From the NCBI GenBank assembly GCA_964469935.1, contig CAYXZQ010000021.1, positions 1-30,064 of the forward strand: 30,064 nt of DNA, read 5' to 3'. The notes under the pieces were generated by a model that was not told the DNA's origin, made no database searches, and was given only the letters and a program-made list of their open reading frames with translations. The stretch comes from CAYXZQ01 sp964469935. Its GTDB lineage: Archaea; Nanobdellota; Nanobdellia; Woesearchaeales; DSVV01. Made by a program: the position numbers and the translations under genes. Shown here one piece after another: positions 21,705 through 29,240 of the stretch; position 1 is the stretch's first letter; each line of letters begins with the position of its first letter.

Positions 21705-22940
21705 ATGGGAAAAGACCTCAGTAATGAAGAGCAGAAAGACAGAATCAAGGTACTTGAGGATATCATCAGAGACCACAAGAAGAAAACAGACGCCCAGCTC
21801 AGGGACTCTGTCAACACGCTTGCGTCTGCAATCGTCCATAAGTTCAACAACATCCTGGCAGGCATCATGGGTTATGCAGACCTCGCATTGATGGACGTAG
21901 ATGAGTATCACCCGACCTACAAGAGCCTGATGAACATAAAAAAAGCTGTCAGGAAGGGAAAAAATTTCAATTCAAGGCTGATAGGGTTTGCTGGGGGCGG
22001 AAGGTACAACCCTACAGAGTTCGACCTCAATGAGACGGTCAAGGCGAGCCTTGCTGAATTCAATGCATCATATTCTGGAGAACAGATAGGGCTTGAGCTG
22101 TACCATGAGCCCCTGAATATTGTTTTTGACAAGGACCAGCTATCATTGATACTCGCCGACCTCTACAATAACGCTGCCGAAGCGACAGGCGGAAAGAATG
22201 AGATAATGGTCAGGACCAGGTGGACGATGCATGATAAGAATGAAGACAGCATTGAGGAGGCCGGGCCGGGCAGCTATGCCAGGCTTGATATCGAAGACAG
22301 GGGATGCGGGATGGACAGGGAGACGAAATCCAGGATATTCCAGCCGTTCTTCACGACTAAGACCAAGGGCGACCACCTGGGACTGTCTCTTGCTTCAGCA
22401 TACGAGGTGATCAAGGCTTCAGGAGGGCAGATGACATTCGTCTCCCACAAGGATTTCGGGACCAATTTCAGCATATATCTAAAATTGGCCGGTGACAAGG
22501 TCCCTGAAAATGATGAGGAAGCGTCAGTTCATCAAAGCCGCCAGAAAAAGACCATACTGATTGCAGAGGATGAGCCTAACCTGAGGGAAACATACTGCAT
22601 GGTATTGAAGGACGAGGGGTATGAAGTGATCACGGCAGAGGACGGGATCGATGCTCTTGCAAAATACGAGCAGGACAGGGACAGGATAGGCCTGGTCATC
22701 CTTGACAGGACAATGCCCAACATGACAGGGGATGAGGCATTCTACGAGCTGAGGAAGAGATATCCAGGCATCAGTGTCCTTGTGATGTCAGCCCTCGGCC
22801 GGGATGAGACAATCGAGGGGATGCTAAAAGCAGGAGCCGTGGGATATATCGACAAACCATTCAATGTATATGAATTCCAAAACAGGGTCAGTAAAGCATA
22901 TTGCACGCCGGTGCGCGCAAGAGAACTCAAAGAGGAGTGA
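21705..22940 (+). CDS. Soluble hybrid histidine kinase with C-terminal receiver domain
   Basis: The 411-residue protein has three parts. Residues 1-40 form a charged helix. The dimerisation/phosphotransfer region has His45 in IVHKFNNILAGIMGYADL, the HxFNN type of H-box. The HATPase domain shows the N-box DLYNNAAEA (152-160), DRGCGMD (198-204), PFFTTK and an irregular G2 box, GDHLGLSLA instead of GTGLGL. The receiver domain (about 283-400) has acidic IAEDE (286-290), phosphoacceptor Asp334 in VILDRTMP and Lys384 in YIDKPF. No sensory or membrane domain is present, so the signal must come from the short N-terminus or a partner. No separate DNA-binding regulator is adjacent. I chose ATG 21705 from the promoter position; 21627 is the longest reading. 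Confidence 0.9.
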   Translation: MGKDLSNEEQKDRIKVLEDIIRDHKKKTDAQLRDSVNTLASAIVHKFNNILAGIMGYADLALMDVDEYHPTYKSLMNIKKAVRKGKNFNSRLIGFAGGGRYNPTEFDLNETVKASLAEFNASYSGEQIGLELYHEPLNIVFDKDQLSLILADLYNNAAEATGGKNEIMVRTRWTMHDKNEDSIEEAGPGSYARLDIEDRGCGMDRETKSRIFQPFFTTKTKGDHLGLSLASAYEVIKASGGQMTFVSHKDFGTNFSIYLKLAGDKVPENDEEASVHQSRQKKTILIAEDEPNLRETYCMVLKDEGYEVITAEDGIDALAKYEQDRDRIGLVILDRTMPNMTGDEAFYELRKRYPGISVLVMSALGRDETIEGMLKAGAVGYIDKPFNVYEFQNRVSKAYCTPVRARELKEE

Positions 22941-22957
22941 TGGCTGTTCACCAGCTG

Positions 22958-24085
22958 CTAATCGCCAAGCTCGACCACGATCTTCTTCTCCTTCTCGTTT
23001 ATCTCCTTTATGGTAATGTGGCCTTTGAGCTTCTCCCTTATCTCTTTCCAGGAATATTTCTTTCTCGCCTTCTTGAGCTCAGTCATGATACCGCTTACTT
23101 CTGAATACCTCTCGAATATGAGTTCGCCCTTCCTCTGGTTCTCGCTGATCGATTTTTCAAGACCTGCTATCGTCTCTTCCTGCTCTGAAATCATCTTCTC
23201 GTATTTCCTGAGCTCCCTGGAATGCTTTTCCTCTGCCCTTGTCTTCTGCTCATCAATGACCTTCTCTGTCAGGACTTTTCCCAGTGCCTCAGAGAAAGTG
23301 TTAAATAGGTTAACATCATATGATTCATAGCTCTTCATCGCGACAGGCACTACATCGACGGTCTTTGTGCCTTTCATTATTATGCCTGCTTTTATTTTCT
23401 CCTTCCTGAGCTTGCTTATTTCAGAAAACAGCTTCTTCACCTGGACAGGATCCGGCTTGCTGATGGTCTTGTCAATGCCTGCCCTCTGGCATAATTCCTC
23501 TGCATATTTCCCACCGAGGCCGAGGTCGAGGGCAAGTGTCTTGACAATGGAGTCCTTGTCCGAATCCCTGACAAGCCCCAGAAACTCTTCTTCATCCATC
23601 TTCAAAAGATCATGGTCTCTCATGGGGTATTCATACTTCACATTGCCCCTGACGGTCCTGTCCTTCCACTTCTTGGTCACGAGCGCTGACCTTATCATGT
23701 CCTGCTCATCGCAGAGAATGACGTTCCCTGTCGAGAACAGCTCCACATAGAGCCTGAATTTTGAATCCTTTGTCTCGAAGAGGAACTTGACGATGCGCTC
23801 AAAGCCGAGCTGGCTTATCTCCCTGAGCCTGGCATTGGAGAGCTGCTTTCTCAAAAATATGCAGAACTGGAGAGGCTGCTCAGGTATCTCGCCCTTGAAA
23901 TCAGTCATGAACATGGAATTCGGAAGCGTGATCCTCAAAAAGCGCTTCCCTGCATTCGGGACATGGAACACGAAGAGGAAATCATGCTTCTCTGGCTGGT
24001 AGATCTTCTCGACCTTTGCGCTTATGAGCTCCTGCATCTCTGATACAAGGAAATGCAGGTCAAGGGCGCTCAGAGTGTATTTCAT
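22958..24085 (-). CDS. NFACT N-terminal protein lacking the NFACT-R domain
   Basis: Family members (Rqc2/RqcH/FbpA) bind 60S/50S subunits carrying stalled nascent chains. This 375-residue protein has the N-terminal domain (KVEKIYQPEKHDFLF, QFCIFLRKQLSNARL, QLGFERIV, VELFSTGNVIL), the helix-hairpin-helix part (LDLGLGGKYAEELCQRAGID) and the coiled coil (about residues 265-345). It ends soon after, at KKIVVELGD. Full-length archaeal members run to about 600 or more residues and continue into an NFACT-R domain, which is absent here. The frame closes with a clean TAG 18 bases from the converging kinase gene. The ATG at 24085 is set by the TATA box at 24107-24118, making the mRNA leaderless. Confidence 0.9.
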   Translation of the reverse strand: MKYTLSALDLHFLVSEMQELISAKVEKIYQPEKHDFLFVFHVPNAGKRFLRITLPNSMFMTDFKGEIPEQPLQFCIFLRKQLSNARLREISQLGFERIVKFLFETKDSKFRLYVELFSTGNVILCDEQDMIRSALVTKKWKDRTVRGNVKYEYPMRDHDLLKMDEEEFLGLVRDSDKDSIVKTLALDLGLGGKYAEELCQRAGIDKTISKPDPVQVKKLFSEISKLRKEKIKAGIIMKGTKTVDVVPVAMKSYESYDVNLFNTFSEALGKVLTEKVIDEQKTRAEEKHSRELRKYEKMISEQEETIAGLEKSISENQRKGELIFERYSEVSGIMTELKKARKKYSWKEIREKLKGHITIKEINEKEKKIVVELGD

Positions 24086-24106
24086 GAGAGATGAGAATCG
24101 TGCAGT

Positions 24107-24118
24107 GTATATAAAATT
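24107..24118 (-). promoter_or_regulatory. TATA box for the NFACT gene
   Basis: AATTTTATATAC on the minus strand is centred 27 bases before the ATG at 24085. It lies just past the folD stop, so the NFACT gene has its own promoter. Confidence 0.65.
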
Positions 24119-24120
24119 AA

Positions 24121-24951
24121 TCAATCAGCCAGAAGGCTTTCATACGCCTTATACGTGTTTTCCATAAGACACGCTATCGTCATGGGCCCGACACCTCCCG
24201 GGACAGGCGTCACAAAGCCCGCAATATCCCTTACTTCGTAATCGACATCTCCTGTGGCCTTCTTGTTCACCATGGTCGTCCCCACATCTATTACAACAGC
24301 CCCTCTCTTAACCATATCTTTCTTTATCAGTCCCGGAGAGCCGGCAGCTGCAATCAGGACATCAGCCCTCCTGGTATGCGACGCGAGGTCCCTGGTCTTT
24401 ATGTGGCATATTGTCACTGTCATCTCCCTGTTCAGGAGGAGGTACATCAGGGGCTTGCCTACGATGACAGATGCTCCAACAACCACAGCTTCTTTTCCCT
24501 CGAGAGACACGCCTGTCGAGTCGATGAGCTTCATGCATCCCAGAGGCGTGCAGGAAACGAGACCGGGCTCGCCGATGACCAGCTTTCCAAGGTTCATAGG
24601 ATGGAACCCGTCAGCATCCTTCTCAGGATCTATTGCGAGCATGACCTTCTTCTCGTCGATATGCTTCGGAAGAGGAAGCTGGACAAGTATGCCGTGGATC
24701 CTGTCATCCCTGTTAAGGCTGCCGACAAGCTCCAGAAGTCTCTCTTCAGAAGTGTCCTCAGACAGCTCATGCTTCTCAGAATAGAACCCTATCTCGCTGC
24801 AGGTCTCTGTCTTCATGCCAGTGTAAAGCACGGATGCGGGATTTTTGCCTACCAGCACGACAGCTAGCCCGGGTTTTACAGCCCTTCCCCTGACCTTTGC
24901 CCTGAGATTGTCAAGAATCTCTTTCGCAATCTTTTTTCCGTCTATGAGCAA
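24121..24951 (-). CDS. folD: Methylenetetrahydrofolate dehydrogenase/cyclohydrolase
   Basis: The 276-residue protein matches FolD throughout. LIDGKKIAKEI starts it, and SVLYTGMKTE holds the catalytic Tyr and Lys of the YxxxK motif. GILVQLPLPKH, DPEKDADGFHPMN, CTPLGCMKL, the NADP loop VVVGASVIVGKPL (usual GRS replaced by GAS) and FVTPVPGGVGPMT follow. It interconverts methylene-, methenyl- and 10-formyl-THF. The first codon is TTG at 24949-24951, the position that fits the family N-terminus, and it overlaps the cyclo-ligase gene by 10 bases. The two are therefore probably co-transcribed from the promoter at 25520-25529. Confidence 0.94.
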   Translation of the reverse strand: MLIDGKKIAKEILDNLRAKVRGRAVKPGLAVVLVGKNPASVLYTGMKTETCSEIGFYSEKHELSEDTSEERLLELVGSLNRDDRIHGILVQLPLPKHIDEKKVMLAIDPEKDADGFHPMNLGKLVIGEPGLVSCTPLGCMKLIDSTGVSLEGKEAVVVGASVIVGKPLMYLLLNREMTVTICHIKTRDLASHTRRADVLIAAAGSPGLIKKDMVKRGAVVIDVGTTMVNKKATGDVDYEVRDIAGFVTPVPGGVGPMTIACLMENTYKAYESLLAD

Positions 24952-25487
24952 TCTATCACACCCAGTTCGGTTATTATCCTGTCGACCTTCATGTCATGTT
25001 CTTGAGCAGGTACCACTCCAATCACCTGGAAGCTGTAAGCAAGCGCCACTTTTGGTATGTCGAGGTTATTTAAAAGCTTATCATAATATCCCTTTCCGTA
25101 TCCTATCCTGTTGCCTCTCTTGTCGAATGCGACTCCCGGGACTATCACGAGGTCTAATTCGTCAGCAGACAGCCCAGACATCACCTTCGGCTCAGGGATG
25201 CCGTAAGCGCCTACCTTCATGTCATCAAGCCTGTTTATCCTGGAAATTTTCAGCCTGTGATTCGCCGTGTCTGTGACCGGCAGAGCCACATTCTTGTGAT
25301 CAATGCAATCCCTGATCATCCCTACAGTATCCACCTCGTTCCTTATCGGCATGTAGAAGAGCACGGTTGCGGCATTTATGAATTCTTCCATCAAAAACAG
25401 GAGTCTCCCTATCTCCCGGCTCATCCCTGATGCCTGCGGGTGCTTTTCTCTTTTGTCCAGCAGGGCTTTTCTGATGCTCTCTTTCAT
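24942..25487 (-). CDS. 5-formyltetrahydrofolate cyclo-ligase
   Basis: The 181-residue protein has the family signatures: VLFYMPIRNEVDT, where folate and ATP bind, and VIVPGVAFDKRGNRIGYGKG followed by YYDKLL, the ATP/Mg loop. It converts 5-formyl-THF to 5,10-methenyl-THF using ATP, feeding the folate pool that FolD also serves. The ATG at 25487 is favoured over an in-frame ATG at 25517, because the TATA box at 25520-25529 predicts transcription from about 25499. The 3' end overlaps folD by 10 bases. The divergent neighbour is purH, a consumer of 10-formyl-THF. Confidence 0.92.
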   Translation of the reverse strand: MKESIRKALLDKREKHPQASGMSREIGRLLFLMEEFINAATVLFYMPIRNEVDTVGMIRDCIDHKNVALPVTDTANHRLKISRINRLDDMKVGAYGIPEPKVMSGLSADELDLVIVPGVAFDKRGNRIGYGKGYYDKLLNNLDIPKVALAYSFQVIGVVPAQEHDMKVDRIITELGVIDCS

Positions 25488-25519
25488 CTTAATCCTTTTT
25501 GCGTGGTGTATGCCCATGT

Positions 25520-25529
25520 GTTTATAATT
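25520..25529 (-). promoter_or_regulatory. TATA box for the cyclo-ligase/folD operon
   Basis: AATTATAAAC on the minus strand, centred about 38 bases before the ATG at 25487, gives a leader of about 12 bases. Confidence 0.55.
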
Positions 25530-25572
25530 TTTGTTAAAAACGCGTCCTTAACCAATGTGCGCTTCCTAAAAC

Positions 25573-25582
25573 TTTTTATATT
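25573..25582 (+). promoter_or_regulatory. TATA box for purH
   Basis: TTTTTATATT is centred 25-26 bases before the ATG at 25603, so transcription should begin at or within a base or two of the start codon. Confidence 0.65.
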
Positions 25583-25602
25583 CCCGCCCAACCTCCCCTG
25601 AC

Positions 25603-27237
25603 ATGAGATATGCACTCCTCAGCGTCTATGAAAAGAAAGGGCTTGACAGGCTTGTCAAGGGTCTGTCAAAGCATGGTTTCTCGATAATATCCACCGGAGG
25701 CACATACAGGACAGTCAAGGATATTATAAAAAAAGAAAATCTAGATGTGAAGCTGTTGAAGGTCAGCGAGATCACGGGCTCGCCTGAGATGCTCGGAGGC
25801 AGGGTCAAGAGCATGCATCCGAAGATAAATGGCAGCATATTATACGACAGGGACGACAAAGAGCACCTGGCTGACGCTGAGAAGAACGGGCTCCTTGACA
25901 TATGCATTGTTGCAGTGAACCTCTATCCGTTCGGAGAGGCTGTGAAAAAGGGAGCGCCTGACGGTGAGCTGATAGAGGAGATAGACATCGGCGGGCCGAC
26001 AATGCTGATTTCGGCTGTCAAGAACCACAAGCATGTCACTGTCGCGACAGAACCGAAATATTATGACAGGCTTATCGGGGAATTGGACAATAACGATGGA
26101 AAAGTGTCCATGGTGCTGAAGAAAGAATTTGCAGTCAGGGCCATCAATCTGCTGGCAGACTACAGGGACATGATCGCTGCGGAGCTCACGGCTAGATTCT
26201 CTTCAGAGAACAGGATAAGGTTCTCAGGGAAAGGCATGAAACTCGGCAGGTACGGCGAGAACTGGCACCAGGAAGCCTGGCTGTATCCAGAACAAGGGCT
26301 TGCAAAAGCAGAGCAGCTTGCAGGCATACCCCTGGGTTACAACAATTACCTGGATGCCAATGCAGCGTTCCTCTCGATTTTGGATCTGAAGGATTCTGCA
26401 GCCGTATCTATCGTCAAGCACAGCAATCCCTGCGGTTATGCGACTGGAAAAGACCTCAGGACAGCGCTCGGAAAGGCATGGGAGGGCGACGACATAAGCG
26501 CATTCGGCGGGATCATCGCATTCTCCAGGAAAGCCGACATGAAGACAGCCGAGTTCTTCGACGACAAGTTCATAGAGATGCTTATTGTCCCTGACATTGA
26601 AACAGATGCGCTTGAGCACCTGAAGAAGAAAAAGAAGAACCTACGCATCCTGAAGACTGGGCTTGAGAAGATGGACGGTTCCGAACTGAGGTCCATCGAC
26701 GGCGGCATCCTGAAGCAGACTGTCGATGACAAATTGTATCTTGGAAATCTCGTCGACAGGAAGGCGATCGACGACAATGGCAAAGATAGGGTGACTGGCA
26801 TCGTGACAAAAAAGAAGTGCCCTGCCGAGATCAAAGGCCTCGCCGAATTCTCCATAAAAGCAGTCAAGCATCTGCGGAGCAACGCGATTGCGGTCTGCTG
26901 CGAGTATGAAAAAGGCCACTACCAGGTCCTGGGCGCAGGCTGCGGCCAGCCGAACAGGCTCAACTCAGTGAAGCTTGCAGTCGACAAGGCTGTATATAAT
27001 CTTGATAAGCAGGGCCTCAGCGATAAAGAGATAAAGGAGCTGTTATCGAGCGAAAGGATAATCCTGTCTTCTGACGCCTTCTTCCCGTTCAGCGATTCCA
27101 TCGACGTGATAGCAGAGTCGGGCATCAGGCACATTGTCCAGCCGGGAGGGTCAATCAAGGATAAAGAGGTCATAGAGGCGGCAGACAGGCACGGTATGGT
27201 GATGATGTTTTCAGGCATGAGGCATTTTCGGCATTGA
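25603..27237 (+). CDS. purH: Bifunctional AICAR transformylase/IMP cyclohydrolase
   Basis: The 544-residue protein has the MGS-like IMP cyclohydrolase domain first (about 1-140: FSIISTGGTYRT, GGRVKSMHPKINGSIL, NLYPF, DIGGPTMLISAVKNH). The AICAR transformylase domain follows (RYGENWHQEAW, SIVKHSNPCGY, ISAFGGIIAFSR, SNAIAV, SDAFFPFSDSIDVIAESGI, QPGGSIKDKEVIEAAD, GMRHFRH at the C-terminus). It catalyses the last two steps of IMP synthesis using 10-formyl-THF. Small departures from consensus are NGS for HGG after KSMHP and ENWHQ for ENPHQ. Many archaea use PurP and PurO instead, so PurH here suggests a bacterial-type pathway. The last 68 bases overlap the converging orphan gene. Confidence 0.95.
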   Translation: MRYALLSVYEKKGLDRLVKGLSKHGFSIISTGGTYRTVKDIIKKENLDVKLLKVSEITGSPEMLGGRVKSMHPKINGSILYDRDDKEHLADAEKNGLLDICIVAVNLYPFGEAVKKGAPDGELIEEIDIGGPTMLISAVKNHKHVTVATEPKYYDRLIGELDNNDGKVSMVLKKEFAVRAINLLADYRDMIAAELTARFSSENRIRFSGKGMKLGRYGENWHQEAWLYPEQGLAKAEQLAGIPLGYNNYLDANAAFLSILDLKDSAAVSIVKHSNPCGYATGKDLRTALGKAWEGDDISAFGGIIAFSRKADMKTAEFFDDKFIEMLIVPDIETDALEHLKKKKKNLRILKTGLEKMDGSELRSIDGGILKQTVDDKLYLGNLVDRKAIDDNGKDRVTGIVTKKKCPAEIKGLAEFSIKAVKHLRSNAIAVCCEYEKGHYQVLGAGCGQPNRLNSVKLAVDKAVYNLDKQGLSDKEIKELLSSERIILSSDAFFPFSDSIDVIAESGIRHIVQPGGSIKDKEVIEAADRHGMVMMFSGMRHFRH

Positions 27238-27736
27238 CATTGCTCCCTTTTCTCAGAATGTACTTTTTTTCGAACCTTCTTGTCCTGACATCGATGCCAT
27301 TCATTTCGAGGACATCGAATACATCTGTTTCCCTGTAGAGCTTATCCTGTTTCCCTGGAATCTTGATATAATCATATCTTCCGTCTGCATCAGATTTTTC
27401 TGCCTGGGCATGTTTCAATATCTCATTTAGCCGCTGGTAACTGATGCCTTTGTAGGTTTTCAAATAATCCCTTATTGTGCAGCGCTCAAGCAGGTCGGCA
27501 TATTCTTCAGGACTTAATGGCGCACCCTTAAGCCTTGGCCTGACATGCTCCAGCTCAAGGACGTAGAATATGTCGTCCAGCAGGTAATAATGCCCTGAAA
27601 TGCCCTCATGTACCCTGTAGAATGCTCTGTGTTTTTTAAGGTATCTCACAAGGGCGACATCATTGACGCCTTCATAGGCACGGAGAAATGCCGGGACCGT
27701 GCAGCGGTCGTCTTGTAATTTGAAGTCGATGGACAT
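27170..27736 (-). CDS. Hypothetical protein with a tandemly duplicated domain
   Basis: This 188-residue protein is unrecognised but clearly contains two copies of one domain. Copy 1 (residues 11-62) begins RCTVPAFLRAYEG and ends DDIFYVLELE. Copy 2 (85-146) begins RCTIRDYLKTYKG and ends TDVFDVLEMN. In each, a helix is followed by GxxxxxLxxxLKK/H and then strand-like YYLL or YIKI, a layout reminiscent of a winged helix, though DNA binding is only a guess. The last 22 residues are encoded opposite the conserved 3' end of purH and look unstructured. A TATA box at 27761-27768 is centred 28 bases before the ATG, so the mRNA is probably leaderless. Confidence 0.75.
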   Translation of the reverse strand: MSIDFKLQDDRCTVPAFLRAYEGVNDVALVRYLKKHRAFYRVHEGISGHYYLLDDIFYVLELEHVRPRLKGAPLSPEEYADLLERCTIRDYLKTYKGISYQRLNEILKHAQAEKSDADGRYDYIKIPGKQDKLYRETDVFDVLEMNGIDVRTRRFEKKYILRKGSNVNAENASCLKTSSPYRACLPPL

Positions 27737-27760
27737 GAATGTAAGGAGATTGATTAATTA

Positions 27761-27768
27761 TTTATAAA
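27761..27768 (-). promoter_or_regulatory. TATA box for the duplicated-domain gene
   Basis: ATTTATAA-type element on the minus strand, centred 28 bases before the ATG at 27736. It lies just beyond the purB stop. Confidence 0.6.
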
Positions 27769-27782
27769 TTGGAACAAAAAGA

Positions 27783-29240
27783 TCATACATCAAGAGTTTT
27801 CGCCTTGTAACATTCATCAAAGACTCTTCTTACAATCTCTTTACTCTTGCCGATGTATCTCAGAGGGTCTGTAATGTCAGTAATGGTCTGGAAATCCAGC
27901 CTGGATGTGACTTCATCATTCCTAAGCAAGACTTCTGTGAATTGAATCTTTTTCTTCCAGGCAAATGTCGCCAGTGCTCCCATGAGATCATGCGCCTCGT
28001 CACGCGTCATTGGATTGGAGGTATGCTGCGGGCTTGTAAGGTATGTCATGACAATCTGTGATGTAGGGCATCCATAACTTCTCTGCACCCTCTCAATCGA
28101 CCTTTCCTTGTTGAGTCCCAGCCAGTATACTGTATTTGCAAGCCTCCTTATGGCATGGTCAGTATACTTGAAACTGTCCTCGAAATTGATTCTGGCATTA
28201 GAGCTTGCTGCAAGATTCCTCGCATAGGGCATCTCGCAGTTCATCATTGCAGTGACAAGATTTCCTGTGTTGTAGTTGCGCATGGACATGTTCTGCTCCT
28301 CGACAGTAGGATTCCCGTTCTTCGCGTCCTTGTGCGGCATTGCAGAGGAGCCCTTCTTCTTTTTCGGGCTGGAATTGAAGAATATGTTGACATCATCGCC
28401 CCTGCCCCATGCGACGTATTTCGCGATATTGTTCACGGTCTCTCCGGTCCTTGCAAGGACGTAGAATATGTCAGCTTCGAACTCGAGCCCAGGTATCTGG
28501 GCCGGGGCAGTCATGTGTTTCAGTCCCAATTTCCTGCAGAACCTTTCCTGGATCAGAATGCCGTCAAGCCCAACAGACGTGGCTGAATGATGGTTGCCTG
28601 TCGCGTCTGCCCATTTCCCCATAACCGAATTGTCATAGACATATTTTAGGATGTTGAGATTTGACTGGAGCATCTCTGCATAATGGGAAAAAGGCCTTCC
28701 TGCAACAGTAGGTAATGCGTCATAGAGGTGAGAGACGTCCATGTGAGGCACGTCTATCCATCTCACGGATTTCTCTAGGACGATATCCCTGAGGTTCTCG
28801 ACAGATTCGGCAATTATCTCCAGGGATTCCTTTATCTGGAGCGCCTTTGCAGGCTGGCTCGTGTCAGCGCTTGTCTTGAACTTGTTGATGTGAGATGCTG
28901 CCTCTTTTATGACAACTTCTCCGAGTGCAGTGTTAATGGCGATGATGTCATGCCCGGTCTTGTCCTCCAGCTCTCTGATCCTTTCAGGGCTGACAGTCTT
29001 AAGATTCGCCCGGTCGACGATATGGTTGGCTTGGTCAGGGTGAACCTCTTCAGGTGCGATTTCGGACAAGGTCAAAGCTGACTGTCCCTGGACATACAAT
29101 GAGTACTCGAAAGTCTTTTCAGGGCCCCATACCTGGATCATCTCGTATGTGCCATATCTGCCTGCAGCCAGAGAGGCAGTGTCAAGCCTGACATCTAAGG
29201 GCTTTAAATGCCTTGGACGTGTTTCTGACATTCCCATCAT
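27783..29240 (-). CDS. purB: Adenylosuccinate lyase, divergent form
   Basis: The 485-residue protein belongs to the fumarase/aspartase/ASL superfamily. KTGHDIIAINTALGE holds the histidine near residue 97. HLYDALPTVAGRPFSHYAEML corresponds to the THxQPAxPT region, but only the His is kept where Q is expected. The signature loop reads KGSSAMPHKDAKNGNPTVEE, with extra residues between MPHK and NP compared with the usual MPxKxNP. The C-terminus (TDITDPLRYIGKSKEIV) fits ASL. The enzyme should cleave SAICAR and adenylosuccinate. The ATG at 29240 overlaps the upstream stop by one base (TGATG); a GTG at 29243 and ATGs at 29237 and 29231 are alternatives. Confidence 0.87.
   Translation of the reverse strand: MMGMSETRPRHLKPLDVRLDTASLAAGRYGTYEMIQVWGPEKTFEYSLYVQGQSALTLSEIAPEEVHPDQANHIVDRANLKTVSPERIRELEDKTGHDIIAINTALGEVVIKEAASHINKFKTSADTSQPAKALQIKESLEIIAESVENLRDIVLEKSVRWIDVPHMDVSHLYDALPTVAGRPFSHYAEMLQSNLNILKYVYDNSVMGKWADATGNHHSATSVGLDGILIQERFCRKLGLKHMTAPAQIPGLEFEADIFYVLARTGETVNNIAKYVAWGRGDDVNIFFNSSPKKKKGSSAMPHKDAKNGNPTVEEQNMSMRNYNTGNLVTAMMNCEMPYARNLAASSNARINFEDSFKYTDHAIRRLANTVYWLGLNKERSIERVQRSYGCPTSQIVMTYLTSPQHTSNPMTRDEAHDLMGALATFAWKKKIQFTEVLLRNDEVTSRLDFQTITDITDPLRYIGKSKEIVRRVFDECYKAKTLDV

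Noticed and set aside
26620..26640. A-rich run in purH resembling a slippery or frameshift site
   Set aside because: The purH frame continues intact on both sides; it simply encodes consecutive lysines.
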